Part shown: in pieces, positions 35,248-44,337 of the stretch
Layout: the number at the start of each line of letters is the position of its first letter
Numbering within the stretch: the stretch's first letter is position 1
NCBI RefSeq assembly: GCF_040361275.1
Contig: NZ_APNH01000001.1
Coordinates: forward strand, 310,001 to 374,000
Length of the DNA: 64,000 bases
Reading direction: 5' to 3'
From: Salinisphaera sp. T31B1
Lineage (GTDB): Bacteria > Pseudomonadota > Gammaproteobacteria > Nevskiales > Salinisphaeraceae
The notes under the pieces: model-generated
Seen by the model: only the letters and a program-made list of their open reading frames with translations
Databases searched by the model: none
Told to the model about the DNA's origin: nothing
Made by a program: the position numbers and the translations under genes

Positions 35248-36237
35248 TCAGCCCTGCGGCTGGCCGGCGGCGACCGCCGCGTCCCACACGCCGTCGGCCA
35301 GAATGCCGTCGGCGACCTTTTTCACCACCGGCAGCGCGTCTTTGCGGAACGACGGATCGGGCTCGACAAGCTCGACGCCGGAGGCCTCGATATCGGCGAT
35401 GATCTTCTTGTTGTATTCGAACGCCTTGTTATCGGCGGCCTGGCTGGCCGCATCCACCGATGCCTGCACGGCCGTCTGCTGCTCGGCGGACAGATCGTTC
35501 CAGAAATCCTGGTTGATCATGACCGTGATATAGCTCTGCTGATGCTTGGTAGCGACCAGATAATCCGACACCTCGTAGATACGTCGGCCCCAGATATTGG
35601 AGAGCATGTTCTCCTGGGCATCGATCACGCCGGCCTGCATCGCCGAGAACACTTCCTTGGACGGCATCGGCGTGATGGTCGCACCCAGCCCGCTCCAGAT
35701 ATCGATCCAGGACGGGATCTTGGGCATGCGAATCTTCAGCCCCTTCAGTTCGTCGACGGTGCGGAACGCACGCCCGCGGGTCGTGGTCCACCGGGCGCCA
35801 AGATAGTAGTAGCCCAGCGTCACGGCGTTGCCGCGCTGGCGCAGGGCCGCCTCCATCTTCTGGCCGTAAGGCCCGGCGAGAAAGCGCTTGACCGACGCAT
35901 AGTCCTGAAACAGATAGGGGATCAGCGTCGCATCCAGCTCCGGGTAGTACTGGGCCGAATGGATCACACCCATATGGATCGTGGTTTCGCCGAAGCGCAC
36001 CAGATCGATCAGCTCACGCTCGGCGCCGAGCTGGCTGTCCAGGAAGGTCTCGGTATCGAGCTCCGGCGTGCGCTTGCCGAGCTCCGAGACCAGTGTGTCG
36101 ACGAACACCTTGTTGATGCCGCTGTTGGGCGCCGACGAGGCGATGGTCACCGTCTTCGCCTGGGCAGCCGGCACGATCGCCGCGGCTGCCAACAGGGCGA
36201 TCGCCCATCCCATACGTCCGAAAAGTCTGCTAGTCAT
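35248..36237 (-). CDS. dctP: TRAP transporter solute-binding protein DctP
   Basis: A 329-residue periplasmic binding protein. The start at the ATG 36237 is supported by GGGGAGAC upstream; a TTG 15 bases earlier is less likely. A signal peptide (FGRMGWAIALLAAAAIVPAAQA) ends near residue 26. Family blocks: DLVRFGETTIHMGVIHSAQYY, KIRMPKIPSWIDIWSGLGA, TPMPSKEVFSAMQAGVIDAQEN split across residues 185-205, and TVMINQDFWNDLSAEQQ. The conserved Arg of the carboxylate pocket is in LKIRMPK. Many relatives bind 2-oxo or hydroxy acids, and the enzymes beside it favour that here. Exact ligand unknown. Confidence 0.95.
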   Translation of the reverse strand: MTSRLFGRMGWAIALLAAAAIVPAAQAKTVTIASSAPNSGINKVFVDTLVSELGKRTPELDTETFLDSQLGAERELIDLVRFGETTIHMGVIHSAQYYPELDATLIPYLFQDYASVKRFLAGPYGQKMEAALRQRGNAVTLGYYYLGARWTTTRGRAFRTVDELKGLKIRMPKIPSWIDIWSGLGATITPMPSKEVFSAMQAGVIDAQENMLSNIWGRRIYEVSDYLVATKHQQSYITVMINQDFWNDLSAEQQTAVQASVDAASQAADNKAFEYNKKIIADIEASGVELVEPDPSFRKDALPVVKKVADGILADGVWDAAVAAGQPQG

Positions 36238-36324
36238 GGATTGTCTCCCCAATCGGTTCGTTTGTTGGTATTCGTCTGCGGGCCGGCCTGAGGCCGGCCC
36301 GCCATGCCGGTGCTCGGGCGTCGC

Positions 36325-37191
36325 TCAGTCGTCCAGATCGGCGTATTTCTGCTCGAAGGCGTAGACATCGTCGAAGCCCAGCAACGAGCCCAGCCCCTGG
36401 AAGGGATACAGGTCGACGCCCGAATCAGTGGTGGTGCCACGCGTCTTGAGCGCGCCGTAGGCCTTGTCCATGGCCGCGGCGGCCGACAGAAACCCGCTGG
36501 CCGGATAGATCGCCAGGCTGAATCCGATCGCCTGCAGTTCGGCGGCCGACATGAACGGCGTGCGGCCCTCCTCGACCATGTTGGCCACCAACGGCAGATC
36601 GAACCGATCGGCAATCGTCTGCATCTCGTCCGGGCTTTCCGGCGACTCGACGAACAGGATGTCGGCACCGGCCTCGGCATAGGCCTCGGCCCGGCGCAGG
36701 GCTTCGTCCAGGCCCAGCGTGGTGCGGGCATCGGTCCGCGCGATGATCAGAAAGTCGTCGCTGTTGCGGGTGTCCACGGCGACCCGGATCTTGGCGACCA
36801 TTTCCTCGGCGGCGACCACGCGCCGGCCCAGCATGTGCCCACATTTCTTGGGCGACTCCTGGTCTTCCAGCTGGATCGCCTGCGCGCCGGCCCGCTCGTA
36901 GCCGGCCACCGTGTGCTGGACGTTGAGCAGTCCGCCATAGCCGGTGTCGCCGTCGGCGATCAGCGGCGGCGTGGTCCGCGCCGAGATATGCGCGACCCGG
37001 TCGACCATGTCGCGATAGCCGGCCAGACCGGCATCGGGCAGCCCGAGATGCGAGGCCACGGTGCCGTAGCCGGTCATGTACAGCGCGCTGAAGCCATGGC
37101 TCTGCGCGACCTTGGCCGAGATGAGATCGAACACGCCGGGCGCAACCAGCAGTTCGGGCGCTTGGATCAGTTCCTTGAGTTGGCTGGACAC
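36325..37191 (-). CDS. Isocitrate lyase/PEP mutase-family lyase
   Basis: A 288-residue TIM-barrel enzyme. Family blocks: LLVAPGVFDLISAKVAQSHG, YMTGYGTVASHLGLPDAG, PLIADGDTGYGG with the Mg-binding Asp residues, QLEDQESPKKCGHMLGRRV with the catalytic KKCGH loop, and IIARTDARTTLGLDEAL. The KKCGH loop fits 2-methylisocitrate/dimethylmalate lyase-type C-C cleavage rather than PEP mutase. The GTG start at 37191 has GGAGAGAGCC before it. It heads the leftward operon with the TRAP transporter and the FAD-linked dehydrogenase, and is controlled from the same region as a GntR gene. The substrate is probably a 2-hydroxy or branched dicarboxylate taken up by the transporter (inference). Confidence 0.88.
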   Translation of the reverse strand: MSSQLKELIQAPELLVAPGVFDLISAKVAQSHGFSALYMTGYGTVASHLGLPDAGLAGYRDMVDRVAHISARTTPPLIADGDTGYGGLLNVQHTVAGYERAGAQAIQLEDQESPKKCGHMLGRRVVAAEEMVAKIRVAVDTRNSDDFLIIARTDARTTLGLDEALRRAEAYAEAGADILFVESPESPDEMQTIADRFDLPLVANMVEEGRTPFMSAAELQAIGFSLAIYPASGFLSAAAAMDKAYGALKTRGTTTDSGVDLYPFQGLGSLLGFDDVYAFEQKYADLDD

Positions 37192-37214
37192 GGCTCTCTC
37201 CGATGCGTTTCGCT

Positions 37215-37228
37215 TTTTGTATACAAAA
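37215..37228. promoter_or_regulatory. Candidate GntR operator 1 (14-bp palindrome)
   Basis: TTTTGTATACAAAA is a perfect 14-base palindrome, 24 bases before the lyase GTG. Palindromes with a TTGTATACAA core are typical for FadR-subfamily GntR regulators, one of which is encoded just to the right. The site is AT-rich in a GC-rich genome and is repeated 52 bases away. Confidence 0.75.
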
Positions 37229-37267
37229 TGGGCGTATTACCGCTGTGTACGGCGATATTGACAGCGC

Positions 37268-37279
37268 TTTGTATACAAA
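37268..37279. promoter_or_regulatory. Candidate GntR operator 2 (12-bp palindrome)
   Basis: TTTGTATACAAA is a perfect 12-base palindrome sharing its core with operator 1. Its centre lies 52 bases from that of operator 1, about five helical turns, so two dimers would face the same side of the DNA. It is 86 bases before the GntR start. Confidence 0.75.
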
Positions 37280-37364
37280 ACAAGACGGCACCCTATTAGA
37301 CTTTTGGCTAGCCTGCCGATGGCGTGACACTATTCGCGCCTGCCTGCCCAACCCTGCGAGACCG

Positions 37365-38033
37365 ATGGCCACATCCAGCGTGCGTGTGTACGACCATATC
37401 CGCCGATGTATCGCCTCCGGCGAGTTCGTCAACGGCGAACGTCTGCGCGAAGAAGAGCTGGCCGCTCGCTACGGGGTCAGCCGCACGCCCGTGCGCACGG
37501 CGCTTCAGCGGCTGGCCAACGACGGTTTCGTGGTGATGTCGCCGCATGCCGGGGCGATCGTGCGCGGCTACAACATGCGCGAGATGTACGAGATCTTCGA
37601 AGTGCGCGCCCTGCTCGAACCCCAGGCGGCGCGCCTGGCCGCCACCGAGCGCACCGACGCCCACCTGCACACGCTGGAACGCCTGTGCGAGCAGATGGAA
37701 GCACTCGGCGAGGCCCGTCCGCCCGACTACCTGCAGATCGCGCCGCTCAACAACCGATTTCACCAGGTGGTGATCGAGGCCTCGGGCCAGCGCTGCATCC
37801 TGCAGATCGTCAACAACCTGATCGAGCTCAACCTGATCATGAAGTCGTACAAGAAGTTCGACGAAAGCGACCTGCCGCGCAGCTTCTTCGAACACCGGCA
37901 GCTACTCAACGCGATCACGCAGCGGGAGCCGGAGCTGGCCGGTGCGATCATGCGCAGCCATATCCTGGCCGCTCGTGCGAATTTTTTGAGCGAAACCGAG
38001 CGCTTCAACGCCGACGACTCGGCGACTGTCTAG
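37365..38033 (+). CDS. GntR-family regulator, FadR/FCD subfamily
   Basis: A 222-residue regulator. The winged-helix domain (residues 1-70) has VYDHIRRCIASGEFVNGERL, then EEELAARYGVSRTPVRTAL and ALQRLANDGFVVMSPHAGAI. The FCD ligand domain follows with YEIFEVRALLEPQAARLAA, LNNRFHQVVIEASG and SFFEHRQLLNAI, including His residues that commonly bind a metal. The ATG at 37365 is used because the HTH opens directly after it; the longer frame carries the operator DNA. It is divergent from the lyase/TRAP operon and two matching palindromes lie between them, so it probably represses that operon and itself until the acid ligand binds. Confidence 0.94.
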   Translation: MATSSVRVYDHIRRCIASGEFVNGERLREEELAARYGVSRTPVRTALQRLANDGFVVMSPHAGAIVRGYNMREMYEIFEVRALLEPQAARLAATERTDAHLHTLERLCEQMEALGEARPPDYLQIAPLNNRFHQVVIEASGQRCILQIVNNLIELNLIMKSYKKFDESDLPRSFFEHRQLLNAITQREPELAGAIMRSHILAARANFLSETERFNADDSATV

Positions 38034-38812
38034 CCGCCGAAACGCCGCCCCGACCGGCCGGGGTAAGTGGGTGGCCCAGGTTTGCAGCCCTGGCCGGCTC
38101 GAACGACCACCGGCCCACCATGCCGGCATGAAGCAGACCGCCGTTCGGGTATCGAGCAGCGGTGGTTCTGGACAGCGGATCGCCGGCATCGGTCTCGCCC
38201 GGCCCCGGCCCGCGCGGCGTTCGGCTCGGCCGGGCGTCGTCGTTAAATGCCTGCAAGCGCGGATGCCGTCTCGGTTCGGCCGGCAGCGGCCAGCATCCTG
38301 TCAACGGCGATGGTAATGCCATGAGTCTCGCCGTGCGGTGGACGTTCTACATGTGGGCATCGAATCCGGTCACGATGTCGTCACCCGAACCGGGGCCGCC
38401 GCGCCGGCGCACGGCAAAGCCCGGTTGCCGGCGATTCCGTGGCCGGCCAACAGGGCCCGGGGCGTACTAGACCGATCCCGCAAGGTGTTCGCCGCGCGAC
38501 AAACGCGTACAGCCGGTGAGCCGCACCCGGTTCGCGTTGCATGTCCCGTATCCGCCCGATCCAACCTGAGTGCTGCCATGTCGGGACGGGCCGGTAGTGT
38601 CGCTGCAAGGCAGCGCGGCTGCCGCCCTGTTGGCCGACACGCCGATCGCCCACGACACGCCTGGCATGTGGCCGCCGGCCGGCGACCGCAGTGTGATGAC
38701 ACCAGGCAGTAATACATGTTACCCATTGGATCGGCGGCCCGGGCGAGCCCGTCGGCACCGGCGCCGCACGCGACACGATACAACCAAACACATCACGCGA
38801 GAGGTGGAGATC
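38034..38812. other. Intergenic region, 779 bp, no supported gene
   Basis: Several short GC-driven ORFs are present on both strands, but none has a recognisable domain or ribosome site. A promoter for the downstream hemoglobin gene is expected near 38700-38790. Nothing else could be supported. Confidence 0.4.
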
Positions 38813-39199
38813 ATGGCAGAGCAGAGCCTGTACGAGCGCCTGGGCGGCGCCTACCCGATCGCCAGCGCGGTCGATTACCTGATCGACCGGCTGCATACCA
38901 ACCAGACCCTGAACCAGGCGAACGATAAGGTCGCCGATTTTCATGCCACGCCGTACAAGGCAGGCTACAAGTTCATGGTGACGGCCTGGAGCATCGAGGT
39001 GACCGGCGGGCCGGCCTGTTATCCCGGCCGCGACATGTTCGAAGCGCACAAGCATCTGGGCCTGACCGACTACGAGTTCGATGTTACCGCCCACGAGATT
39101 CGCAATTCCCTGTATCAGGTCGGCGTACCGCGGACCGAAGTCGACGAATTCATGGATATCGTGGAAAGCTACCGCAGCAAGGTGATCGCCGCGGCGTGA
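38813..39199 (+). CDS. Truncated hemoglobin, group I
   Basis: A 128-residue heme protein. The N terminus SLYERLGGAYPIASAVDYL is typical of the trHbN group. KFMVTAWSIEVTGGPACYPG precedes GRDMFEAHKHLGLTDYEFD, where His79 is the likely proximal heme ligand. The start at 38813 has GAGGTGGAGA before it. Members bind O2 or NO and detoxify NO or signal its presence. It stands alone, upstream of a convergent GST gene, and is separated from it by a strong hairpin. The longer frame beginning at 38570 is not supported. Confidence 0.93.
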   Translation: MAEQSLYERLGGAYPIASAVDYLIDRLHTNQTLNQANDKVADFHATPYKAGYKFMVTAWSIEVTGGPACYPGRDMFEAHKHLGLTDYEFDVTAHEIRNSLYQVGVPRTEVDEFMDIVESYRSKVIAAA

Positions 39200-39204
39200 C
39201 CGCG

Positions 39205-39235
39205 CGCCCCGCCGAGACTCGGCCGCGGCGGGGCG
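39205..39235. terminator. Bidirectional terminator-like hairpin
   Basis: CGCCCCGCCG (39205-39214) pairs perfectly with CGGCGGGGCG (39226-39235), a 10-base GC stem with an 11-base loop. It lies between the convergent hemoglobin and GST genes. No T-tract follows in either direction, so termination may need Rho or may rest on the hairpin alone. Confidence 0.5.
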
Positions 39236-39242
39236 AGCCGCC

Positions 39243-39866
39243 CTACTCGCCGGGCACTTGGCGGGTGTCGGCGATCGGCGCAAGCCCGAGCAGCGGCTCG
39301 CAGCGGGCGATCCAGTGCCGGATCGCGTTGTAGGCGGCCAGATCGAAGCCGCCCTCGTGGGCGAGCCGCGTATAGGCCAGCAGCGCGATATCGGCGAGCG
39401 TGATCCAGTCGCCGCCGGCCAGCCAATCGCGATAGGTGAGCGTGGTGTTCATATGCGCCAGTGCGAGGTGCCCGCGCTCGAACAGGCGCGGCTCGATCTC
39501 GTCGTCGGCCTTGTGCATGAAGTGTTTTTCGAAGCGGCGCACGGCGATCGCCGGTTCGTGGGAATACTGCTCCCAGAACAGCCATTCGAGCATGCGTGCG
39601 CGCTCGAAGGCTTCGGCAGGCACCAGCACGCTGCCCCGGGCCAGATGACAGATGATCGCGTTGGACTGGGTCAGCGTATGGCCGTCGGCGAATTCCACCA
39701 CCGGTACCTGGCCGAAGGGGTTGATCGCGCGAAACGCCGCGGACCGGGTCTCGCCGGTCAGGATATCCACGGGTACCCAGTCGTAGGGCAGACGCAGATG
39801 GTCGGCCACCCATTTGACCTTGAGACAGTTGCCCGACATCAGATCGCCGTGAATGCGCATCGTCAT
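39243..39866 (-). CDS. Glutathione S-transferase
   Basis: A 207-residue GST. The N-terminal thioredoxin-like domain starts MTMRIHGDLMSGNCLKVKWV. It continues with NPFGQVPVVEFADGHTLTQS, the cis-Pro/Ser region that binds glutathione, and NAIICHLARG. The helical domain holds EWLFWEQYSHEPAIAV and WITLADIALLAYTRLA, the N-capping box. The start at 39866 is supported by AGGAGG eight bases before it; the longer frame to 40082 is not. Ser or Cys near SGNCLK is the probable activating residue. Substrate is unknown. Confidence 0.92.
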   Translation of the reverse strand: MTMRIHGDLMSGNCLKVKWVADHLRLPYDWVPVDILTGETRSAAFRAINPFGQVPVVEFADGHTLTQSNAIICHLARGSVLVPAEAFERARMLEWLFWEQYSHEPAIAVRRFEKHFMHKADDEIEPRLFERGHLALAHMNTTLTYRDWLAGGDWITLADIALLAYTRLAHEGGFDLAAYNAIRHWIARCEPLLGLAPIADTRQVPGE

Positions 39867-40790
39867 CGCCAGACCCTCCTGCCCGTCGCCCGGGCATATG
39901 TGGCCGACCGTCCCTATCCACCGAACACACTCAGCGGCGGCGAATCGGTCGGGCCGCTCTGGCCATGCAGGCGCACGATCAGCGGCCGCGCCAGGGCGGA
40001 GCATGTCTCGAGTATAGCGCTGTAGCGGGGGCGGCAACCGCACCACGCCAGCGACACGCATAGCCGATCGACGATGATTCACACGTCAACGACGGCGGCC
40101 GAACCCGGCATCTGACGACATGCAACGCGACAACCACGGCCTGTGCGAATCGCAGCGCGCCGCGCCGTACCACCAGCCGATGGCCGCGAGGACCCGGGCG
40201 CTCGGGCGATTGGCGCTCATCGGCCAGGCGGCACCTGTCTGTAACTGCCAGCGTCAGCATGTGGCGGGCGGCGAAGTCCTGGGTCAGCGTATCGCCGACC
40301 GGCATTGTATCCATGACGAACCGCTTGTCGGTCGTGTCGATTTCACCGAGCGACGACCGTTACATCCTGGCTAACGAACCATCACCAAGACGCCAGGCAG
40401 CAGCACGCGTCGGCTCCAGGCCAGCGTTGTCCGAGCGTCTCGCGCCGAGCGCGTACCATGCGCCGGGCGTGCCCGCGCCCCGAATCGGCTGCCTGTGATC
40501 GGCAGGCCGTCGTCTACACATGGACTGGCGCGATATCCGATTGCCCTCGTCTTTGTACCGAACGGCGGACACGACCGTTCAAGCATCCCCCGTACCGGCT
40601 ACCGCACTGCCGGTCAGCCCGGATCGCACCGCGTGAAGACGTCGACATCGACACAAACAAGCGCCGGCCTGAATCCAGCGGCCGCCTGAGTTCGGCGAGG
40701 CCAGACCGCCCCGCTTGCAGCGCCGGAAATCGGTGACGGCGCAACGGCTGCTACCCTGGCGCCGCTTCAGACCGACTCGGTAGCGCGCCG
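39867..40790. other. Intergenic region, 924 bp, no supported gene
   Basis: Short ORFs occur on both strands but none shows a domain, a ribosome site or a sensible start. The region could hold a decayed gene. No repeat or RNA element was identified by eye. Confidence 0.4.
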
Positions 40791-41297
40791 TCAAGCATGC
40801 GACAAAATAACTTTCTGCATCAGCGCGTTGGGTAATCCAACGCCGCGGCGCACGACAATCTGCTCTTCAACGACCATGAAACCGGATCGTTTGAAAAATG
40901 GCTGAGCCGTAAGGCTGACCTCTGCCGACAACACCGCAAGCCCGAGCCGTGCGGCCTCCTGGTGAAGGGCGGCCATCAGCTGCGTGCCGATCCCCTGGCG
41001 AGGATGGTGGCCGGACACGAAGAAGTGGTCGATATAGCCGGATGGCTGCACATCCGCGTAGCCCACGACCTGGCCGTCACACTCGGCCACGAACGGGTTG
41101 ATCGCGCGCATGTGCTCGGCCCAGCGTGTGGCGTCCAGCGTCGCCGGCGCCCACGCCGCGATCTGCGCCGGCGTGTAATCGTGTCGGGCAATCAAATGCA
41201 CCGCTGAGTGGAAGACCTCGTACAACGCAGACTCGTCGCCATGACGAAAACGCCGGATCGAGGCAGAAGAGCGCAAGGAGTGTTGCATTCCAGGCAT
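40791..41297 (-). CDS. GNAT-family N-acetyltransferase (YafP-like)
   Basis: A 168-residue acetyltransferase. SASIRRFRHGDESALYEVFHS opens the fold (split here), YTPAQIAAWAPA and MRAINPFVAECDGQVVGYADV follow, then YIDHFFVSGHHPRQGIGTQLM, the acetyl-CoA binding motif A (RQGIGT). FFKRSGFMVVEEQ is motif B. The pattern WAP plus DHFFV is typical of YafP and related GNATs. An ATG three codons downstream could also be used. It lies alone between non-coding stretches. Confidence 0.88.
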   Translation of the reverse strand: MPGMQHSLRSSASIRRFRHGDESALYEVFHSAVHLIARHDYTPAQIAAWAPATLDATRWAEHMRAINPFVAECDGQVVGYADVQPSGYIDHFFVSGHHPRQGIGTQLMAALHQEAARLGLAVLSAEVSLTAQPFFKRSGFMVVEEQIVVRRGVGLPNALMQKVILSHA

Positions 41298-41466
41298 GAT
41301 CGAGCCCGCCCCAACTCGTCAGGCGTTGTCCGGCAACATGCCGCGACACGCCGGGTGCCGTGCACAGCCCCGCAACGGCTTCCCGGCCAGCGCAAGTGTT
41401 GCGATGTCCATGACAATCGTTGTTCGCAAGGATGAATCGGCGTGCCCGGAAACCGCTATCGGCCGA

Positions 41467-41679
41467 TCAGCCCAAACGCGTATCGGCGGGCCCTGTCGTG
41501 CCCTTACTACCTACCCGGCGTAACACCAGCAGCGGAATACCGGCCACCAGACAACCGGCGGCTGGCCCCCACAACGCGGTGGAACGCGTGGCGAACATCA
41601 CGACCAGAAACACGAAACTGTTCAGCAGGAGTACGCCCCCGGCTATGGCGAGCGGCGCCCGGCGGTTGTCGGCAGTCAT
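41467..41679 (-). CDS. Small two-helix membrane protein, hypothetical
   Basis: A 70-residue protein that I do not recognise. It begins MTADNRRAPL, then two hydrophobic segments (AIAGGVLLLNSFVFLVVMFA and LWGPAAGCLVAGIPLLVL) are joined by a short loop, ending in a charged tail. The start is supported by GAGGATAAGCCC just before the ATG at 41679. A longer frame to 41793 exists but lacks support. No neighbouring operon points to a role. Confidence 0.6.
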   Translation of the reverse strand: MTADNRRAPLAIAGGVLLLNSFVFLVVMFATRSTALWGPAAGCLVAGIPLLVLRRVGSKGTTGPADTRLG

Positions 41680-41759
41680 GGGCTTATCCTCACATCGGCA
41701 CACCCGAGTGCGCCGCCATCCGCCGGGTCGCCCCGTGTCGTGGACCCTTTGCCCGCGCT

Positions 41760-42254
41760 TCATCGAACCCTGGTCTTCGCCCGGTCCAGCCAAAGTTTCA
41801 TGCCCTCATGAGAGGCCGTAAAGCCGAGTTTTTCATAGAAACGAATGGCATCGGGCCGTTGCTTGTCGGTCGTGAGCTGGACCATGACACAGCCTTTTTC
41901 CCGCGCGCGTTCAATCGCCCACGCGAACAGTCGGCCGCCGACCCCGGTGCCGCGTTGCGAGGACGCCACGCGTACGCCTTCGATCAACGCCCGCCACCGG
42001 CCGATATAGGTCAGGTAGGGAATATAGGTAATCTGCAGCATGCCAAGCAGCTCGCCCCCGCACTCGCATACCACCAGCTCGTTGTTCGCATCGCGCTGTA
42101 TCGCCTCGAAGGCGGCCGTGTAGCCATCGTCCAGTGGCGCACCCGGCGATTCGCGCTGTCGGCCGAGTTCGTCGTCGGCCAGCATAGCGACCAGCGCCAA
42201 AAGATCCTCTGCGCGGGCTTCGCGGAAGCGATATTCATCCATTGATTGGTCCAT
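41760..42254 (-). CDS. GNAT-family N-acetyltransferase
   Basis: A 164-residue acetyltransferase. The sequence has YRFREARAEDLLALVAML at the N terminus, VVCECGGELLGMLQITYIPYL in the core, and VRVASSQRGTGVGGRLFAWA, motif A (QRGTGVGG), followed by VQLTTDKQRPDAIRFYEKLG, motif B. Relatives are stress or metal-associated GNATs. The alternative start ATG at 42242 would remove four residues. It stands 81 bases from the small membrane protein gene in the same direction and may share its promoter. Confidence 0.88.
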   Translation of the reverse strand: MDQSMDEYRFREARAEDLLALVAMLADDELGRQRESPGAPLDDGYTAAFEAIQRDANNELVVCECGGELLGMLQITYIPYLTYIGRWRALIEGVRVASSQRGTGVGGRLFAWAIERAREKGCVMVQLTTDKQRPDAIRFYEKLGFTASHEGMKLWLDRAKTRVR

Positions 42255-42627
42255 CTAGCCGCTTGCGGCCCGATATTCTAACCGGACAGATCGTTGCGAC
42301 CGCGACTCGATTACACCGCGCCGCAATACAAGCGCTAGGCCGTCACTGCCGTATCAACGGCAAAACCGAAGCCGGGCGTGTGGTCACTGCGCTGGGTCCG
42401 ACACGCTGAGTATCACGTGCCGGTCGCCCGACAAGCGGCGCCGAGATTCTTGAGAACCAGCCTCAACGGGTTCCTGCAGAAGCGGCCCATCGCCCCCCAT
42501 ACAACGACTCGCTACCTCGCACTAATCACGCAAACCGACACGGAACCAGCGGTCGAGAATTTGACATATCGACGACCACGTCGCGCGCCGAGAATCAGCC
42601 CGTGTTCTAACGGATGGCGAGCGTTTC
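42255..42627. other. Intergenic region, 373 bp, no supported gene
   Basis: It lies between the divergent GNAT and MFS genes and probably carries their promoters. No convincing ORF or repeat was seen. Confidence 0.4.
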
Positions 42628-43860
42628 ATGAACGCCCTAGGGTGTGCCGGCCTTGCCCAACGTACGAGTGATTGCGTGGTACGAACATGGCCTCTGGCTT
42701 TTGGCGGTGCGCTGGCCACGGCGGTGGCATTCGGCCCGGCCCGCATGGGTTTCGGGCTGTTCCTGCCAATTTTCCGCGAGCGGTTCGCATTGTCTACAGC
42801 CGGCGCGGGGCTGATCGCGAGTGGCGCATTCGCCGGCTTTCTCGTGGCCCTGCTGCTCACCGCCTGGCTTATTTCCCGCCGCGGGCCGAGACTGCCGGTC
42901 GCCCTCGGCAGCTTTGCCGCGATGAGCGGCATGGTCCTCGTCGCAATCAGCCAGAACACCGGCATGCTCGCCTTCGGTACCGTGCTCGCGGCCACCAGCG
43001 CCGGTTTCTGCTGGTCGCCCTTCAACAATGCCGCCGAACGCGGCGTGCCGTCGGAACGGCGCGAGCGCGCGCTTTCGATCATCAGTACCGGCACGGCCGC
43101 CGGTATCGTCGGCGCGGGCGTTCTCGCGCTGGCGGTGGCCGGGCTCGATCACGGCTGGCGCACGGTCTGGGTGGTGTTCTGTCTTGCCGCGCTGCTGTCG
43201 GCGATCGTGAATCTCTATGCGCTGGCCCGGCTACCCCGCGGCGCGGCCCGAACGGTGCCGCGCGGCTGGCTCGGCCAATTGGTCGCCCCGCCGACCTGGC
43301 CGCTGCTGGCCATCGCCCTGTCGTTCGGCGTGACCAACGGCTTCTACCTATCGTTTGCGGTCGATCATGTCTCGCAAGCCGGCGGCCTGGCCGGCATCGC
43401 GACCGCGCTCTCGGGGCCGGTGCTGTATATCGCGCTGGGCATCGGCGGCACGGTCGGCTTTCTCACGGCCGATATCAAGACCCGTATCGGCCTGACGGCC
43501 CTCGTGCGCGGCATCTTCACTTGTTCGCTGGCGTCGCTGTGCCTGCTCGGTCTGCTGCCGACTGCCTGGAGCGCGCTGCTCCTGTCCGCCGCGCTGCAGG
43601 GCGCCTGCATCATGGTCTTGAGCGCGATCTTTTCGTTCTGGAGCAGTCGTCTGCATCCGGGCCTGCCGACGCTCGGCTTCACCGCCACACTGGCGATGTT
43701 CGCGCTCGGCAACATCGTTGGCCCGGCGCTGGGCGGCTTTTTGGCCGGCCCGCTCGGGCTGGCATGGACGTTCGTGGCCCAGGCCGCAATCTCGCTGGCG
43801 ACGATCGTGCTGTTCCCGGGTCAACCGCGGCGTCAGAGCCTCGGCGATACCGCGAGCTAG
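42628..43860 (+). CDS. MFS transporter (YbfB/YjiJ-like)
   Basis: A 410-residue protein with about 12 hydrophobic segments. The start of the membrane part is GALATAVAFGPARMGFGLFLPIF. SAGAGLIASGAFAGFLVALLL (TAGAG in the sequence) and MVLVAISQNTGMLAFGTVLA follow, then FCWSPFNNAAERGVPSERRER, a loop typical of YbfB/YjiJ-type MFS members. The second half repeats the fold. It converges with the thioesterase gene 15 bases away. Substrate unknown; the family is thought to act in drug or metabolite export. Confidence 0.87.
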   Translation: MNALGCAGLAQRTSDCVVRTWPLAFGGALATAVAFGPARMGFGLFLPIFRERFALSTAGAGLIASGAFAGFLVALLLTAWLISRRGPRLPVALGSFAAMSGMVLVAISQNTGMLAFGTVLAATSAGFCWSPFNNAAERGVPSERRERALSIISTGTAAGIVGAGVLALAVAGLDHGWRTVWVVFCLAALLSAIVNLYALARLPRGAARTVPRGWLGQLVAPPTWPLLAIALSFGVTNGFYLSFAVDHVSQAGGLAGIATALSGPVLYIALGIGGTVGFLTADIKTRIGLTALVRGIFTCSLASLCLLGLLPTAWSALLLSAALQGACIMVLSAIFSFWSSRLHPGLPTLGFTATLAMFALGNIVGPALGGFLAGPLGLAWTFVAQAAISLATIVLFPGQPRRQSLGDTAS

Positions 43861-43875
43861 CCGCGACCCTGCCGT

Positions 43876-44271
43876 TCAGACATCGACCAGCGTCTTGGTC
43901 ACGCGGGCCTGGGCAACCACCCGCTCGTCGACGCGGGCACTGACATCGATGAAGGCGATACGCCGGCCGACCCGCACCGGCGTGGACTCGAACACCACGA
44001 CCTGCCCGGCACGCACGGCGCGCATCACCGAGACATGGATATCGTGGGTCACCGCCTCGACCCCGGGATCCAGCCGGCTGAGCAGCCCGGCATAGGCACA
44101 GACGTCGCACAGCAGGTAGAGCACACCGCCGTGCAAGACCCCGGCCGGATTGACGGTGGTCTCGCCGACGACGATCGACAGGCGCGCCCGGCCGTCGTCG
44201 GATTCGATCGTGTCGATGCCCAGATGCCGGTGCAGCGGGTGGGCGATTACCTGTTCGAGGCGTCGATTCAT
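43876..44271 (-). CDS. Hotdog-fold thioesterase, PaaI/YdiI type
   Basis: A 131-residue thioesterase. TVNPAGVLHGGVLYLLCDVCAY carries the hotdog-family HGG and the acidic residue of the central helix (Asp in CDVCAY). DIHVSVMRAVRAGQVVVFESTP completes the core strands. The ATG at 44271 gives the usual length, and the longer start adds 14 residues without a better signal. It hydrolyses an aryl- or acyl-CoA. It is convergent with the MFS gene and lies 66 bases beyond the Y1 transposase gene in the same direction. The exact acyl substrate is unknown. Confidence 0.88.
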   Translation of the reverse strand: MNRRLEQVIAHPLHRHLGIDTIESDDGRARLSIVVGETTVNPAGVLHGGVLYLLCDVCAYAGLLSRLDPGVEAVTHDIHVSVMRAVRAGQVVVFESTPVRVGRRIAFIDVSARVDERVVAQARVTKTLVDV

Positions 44272-44337
44272 GGGCAGGCCTTTATCTTCGGTTGCCAGCC
44301 GGCGCACCGGCATGACCGAGGGGCGAGAAAGCGAGGG

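Noticed and set aside
39979-40374. Possible genes in the 924-bp gap before the GNAT at 40791
   Set aside because: ORFs on both strands lack domains and ribosome sites.
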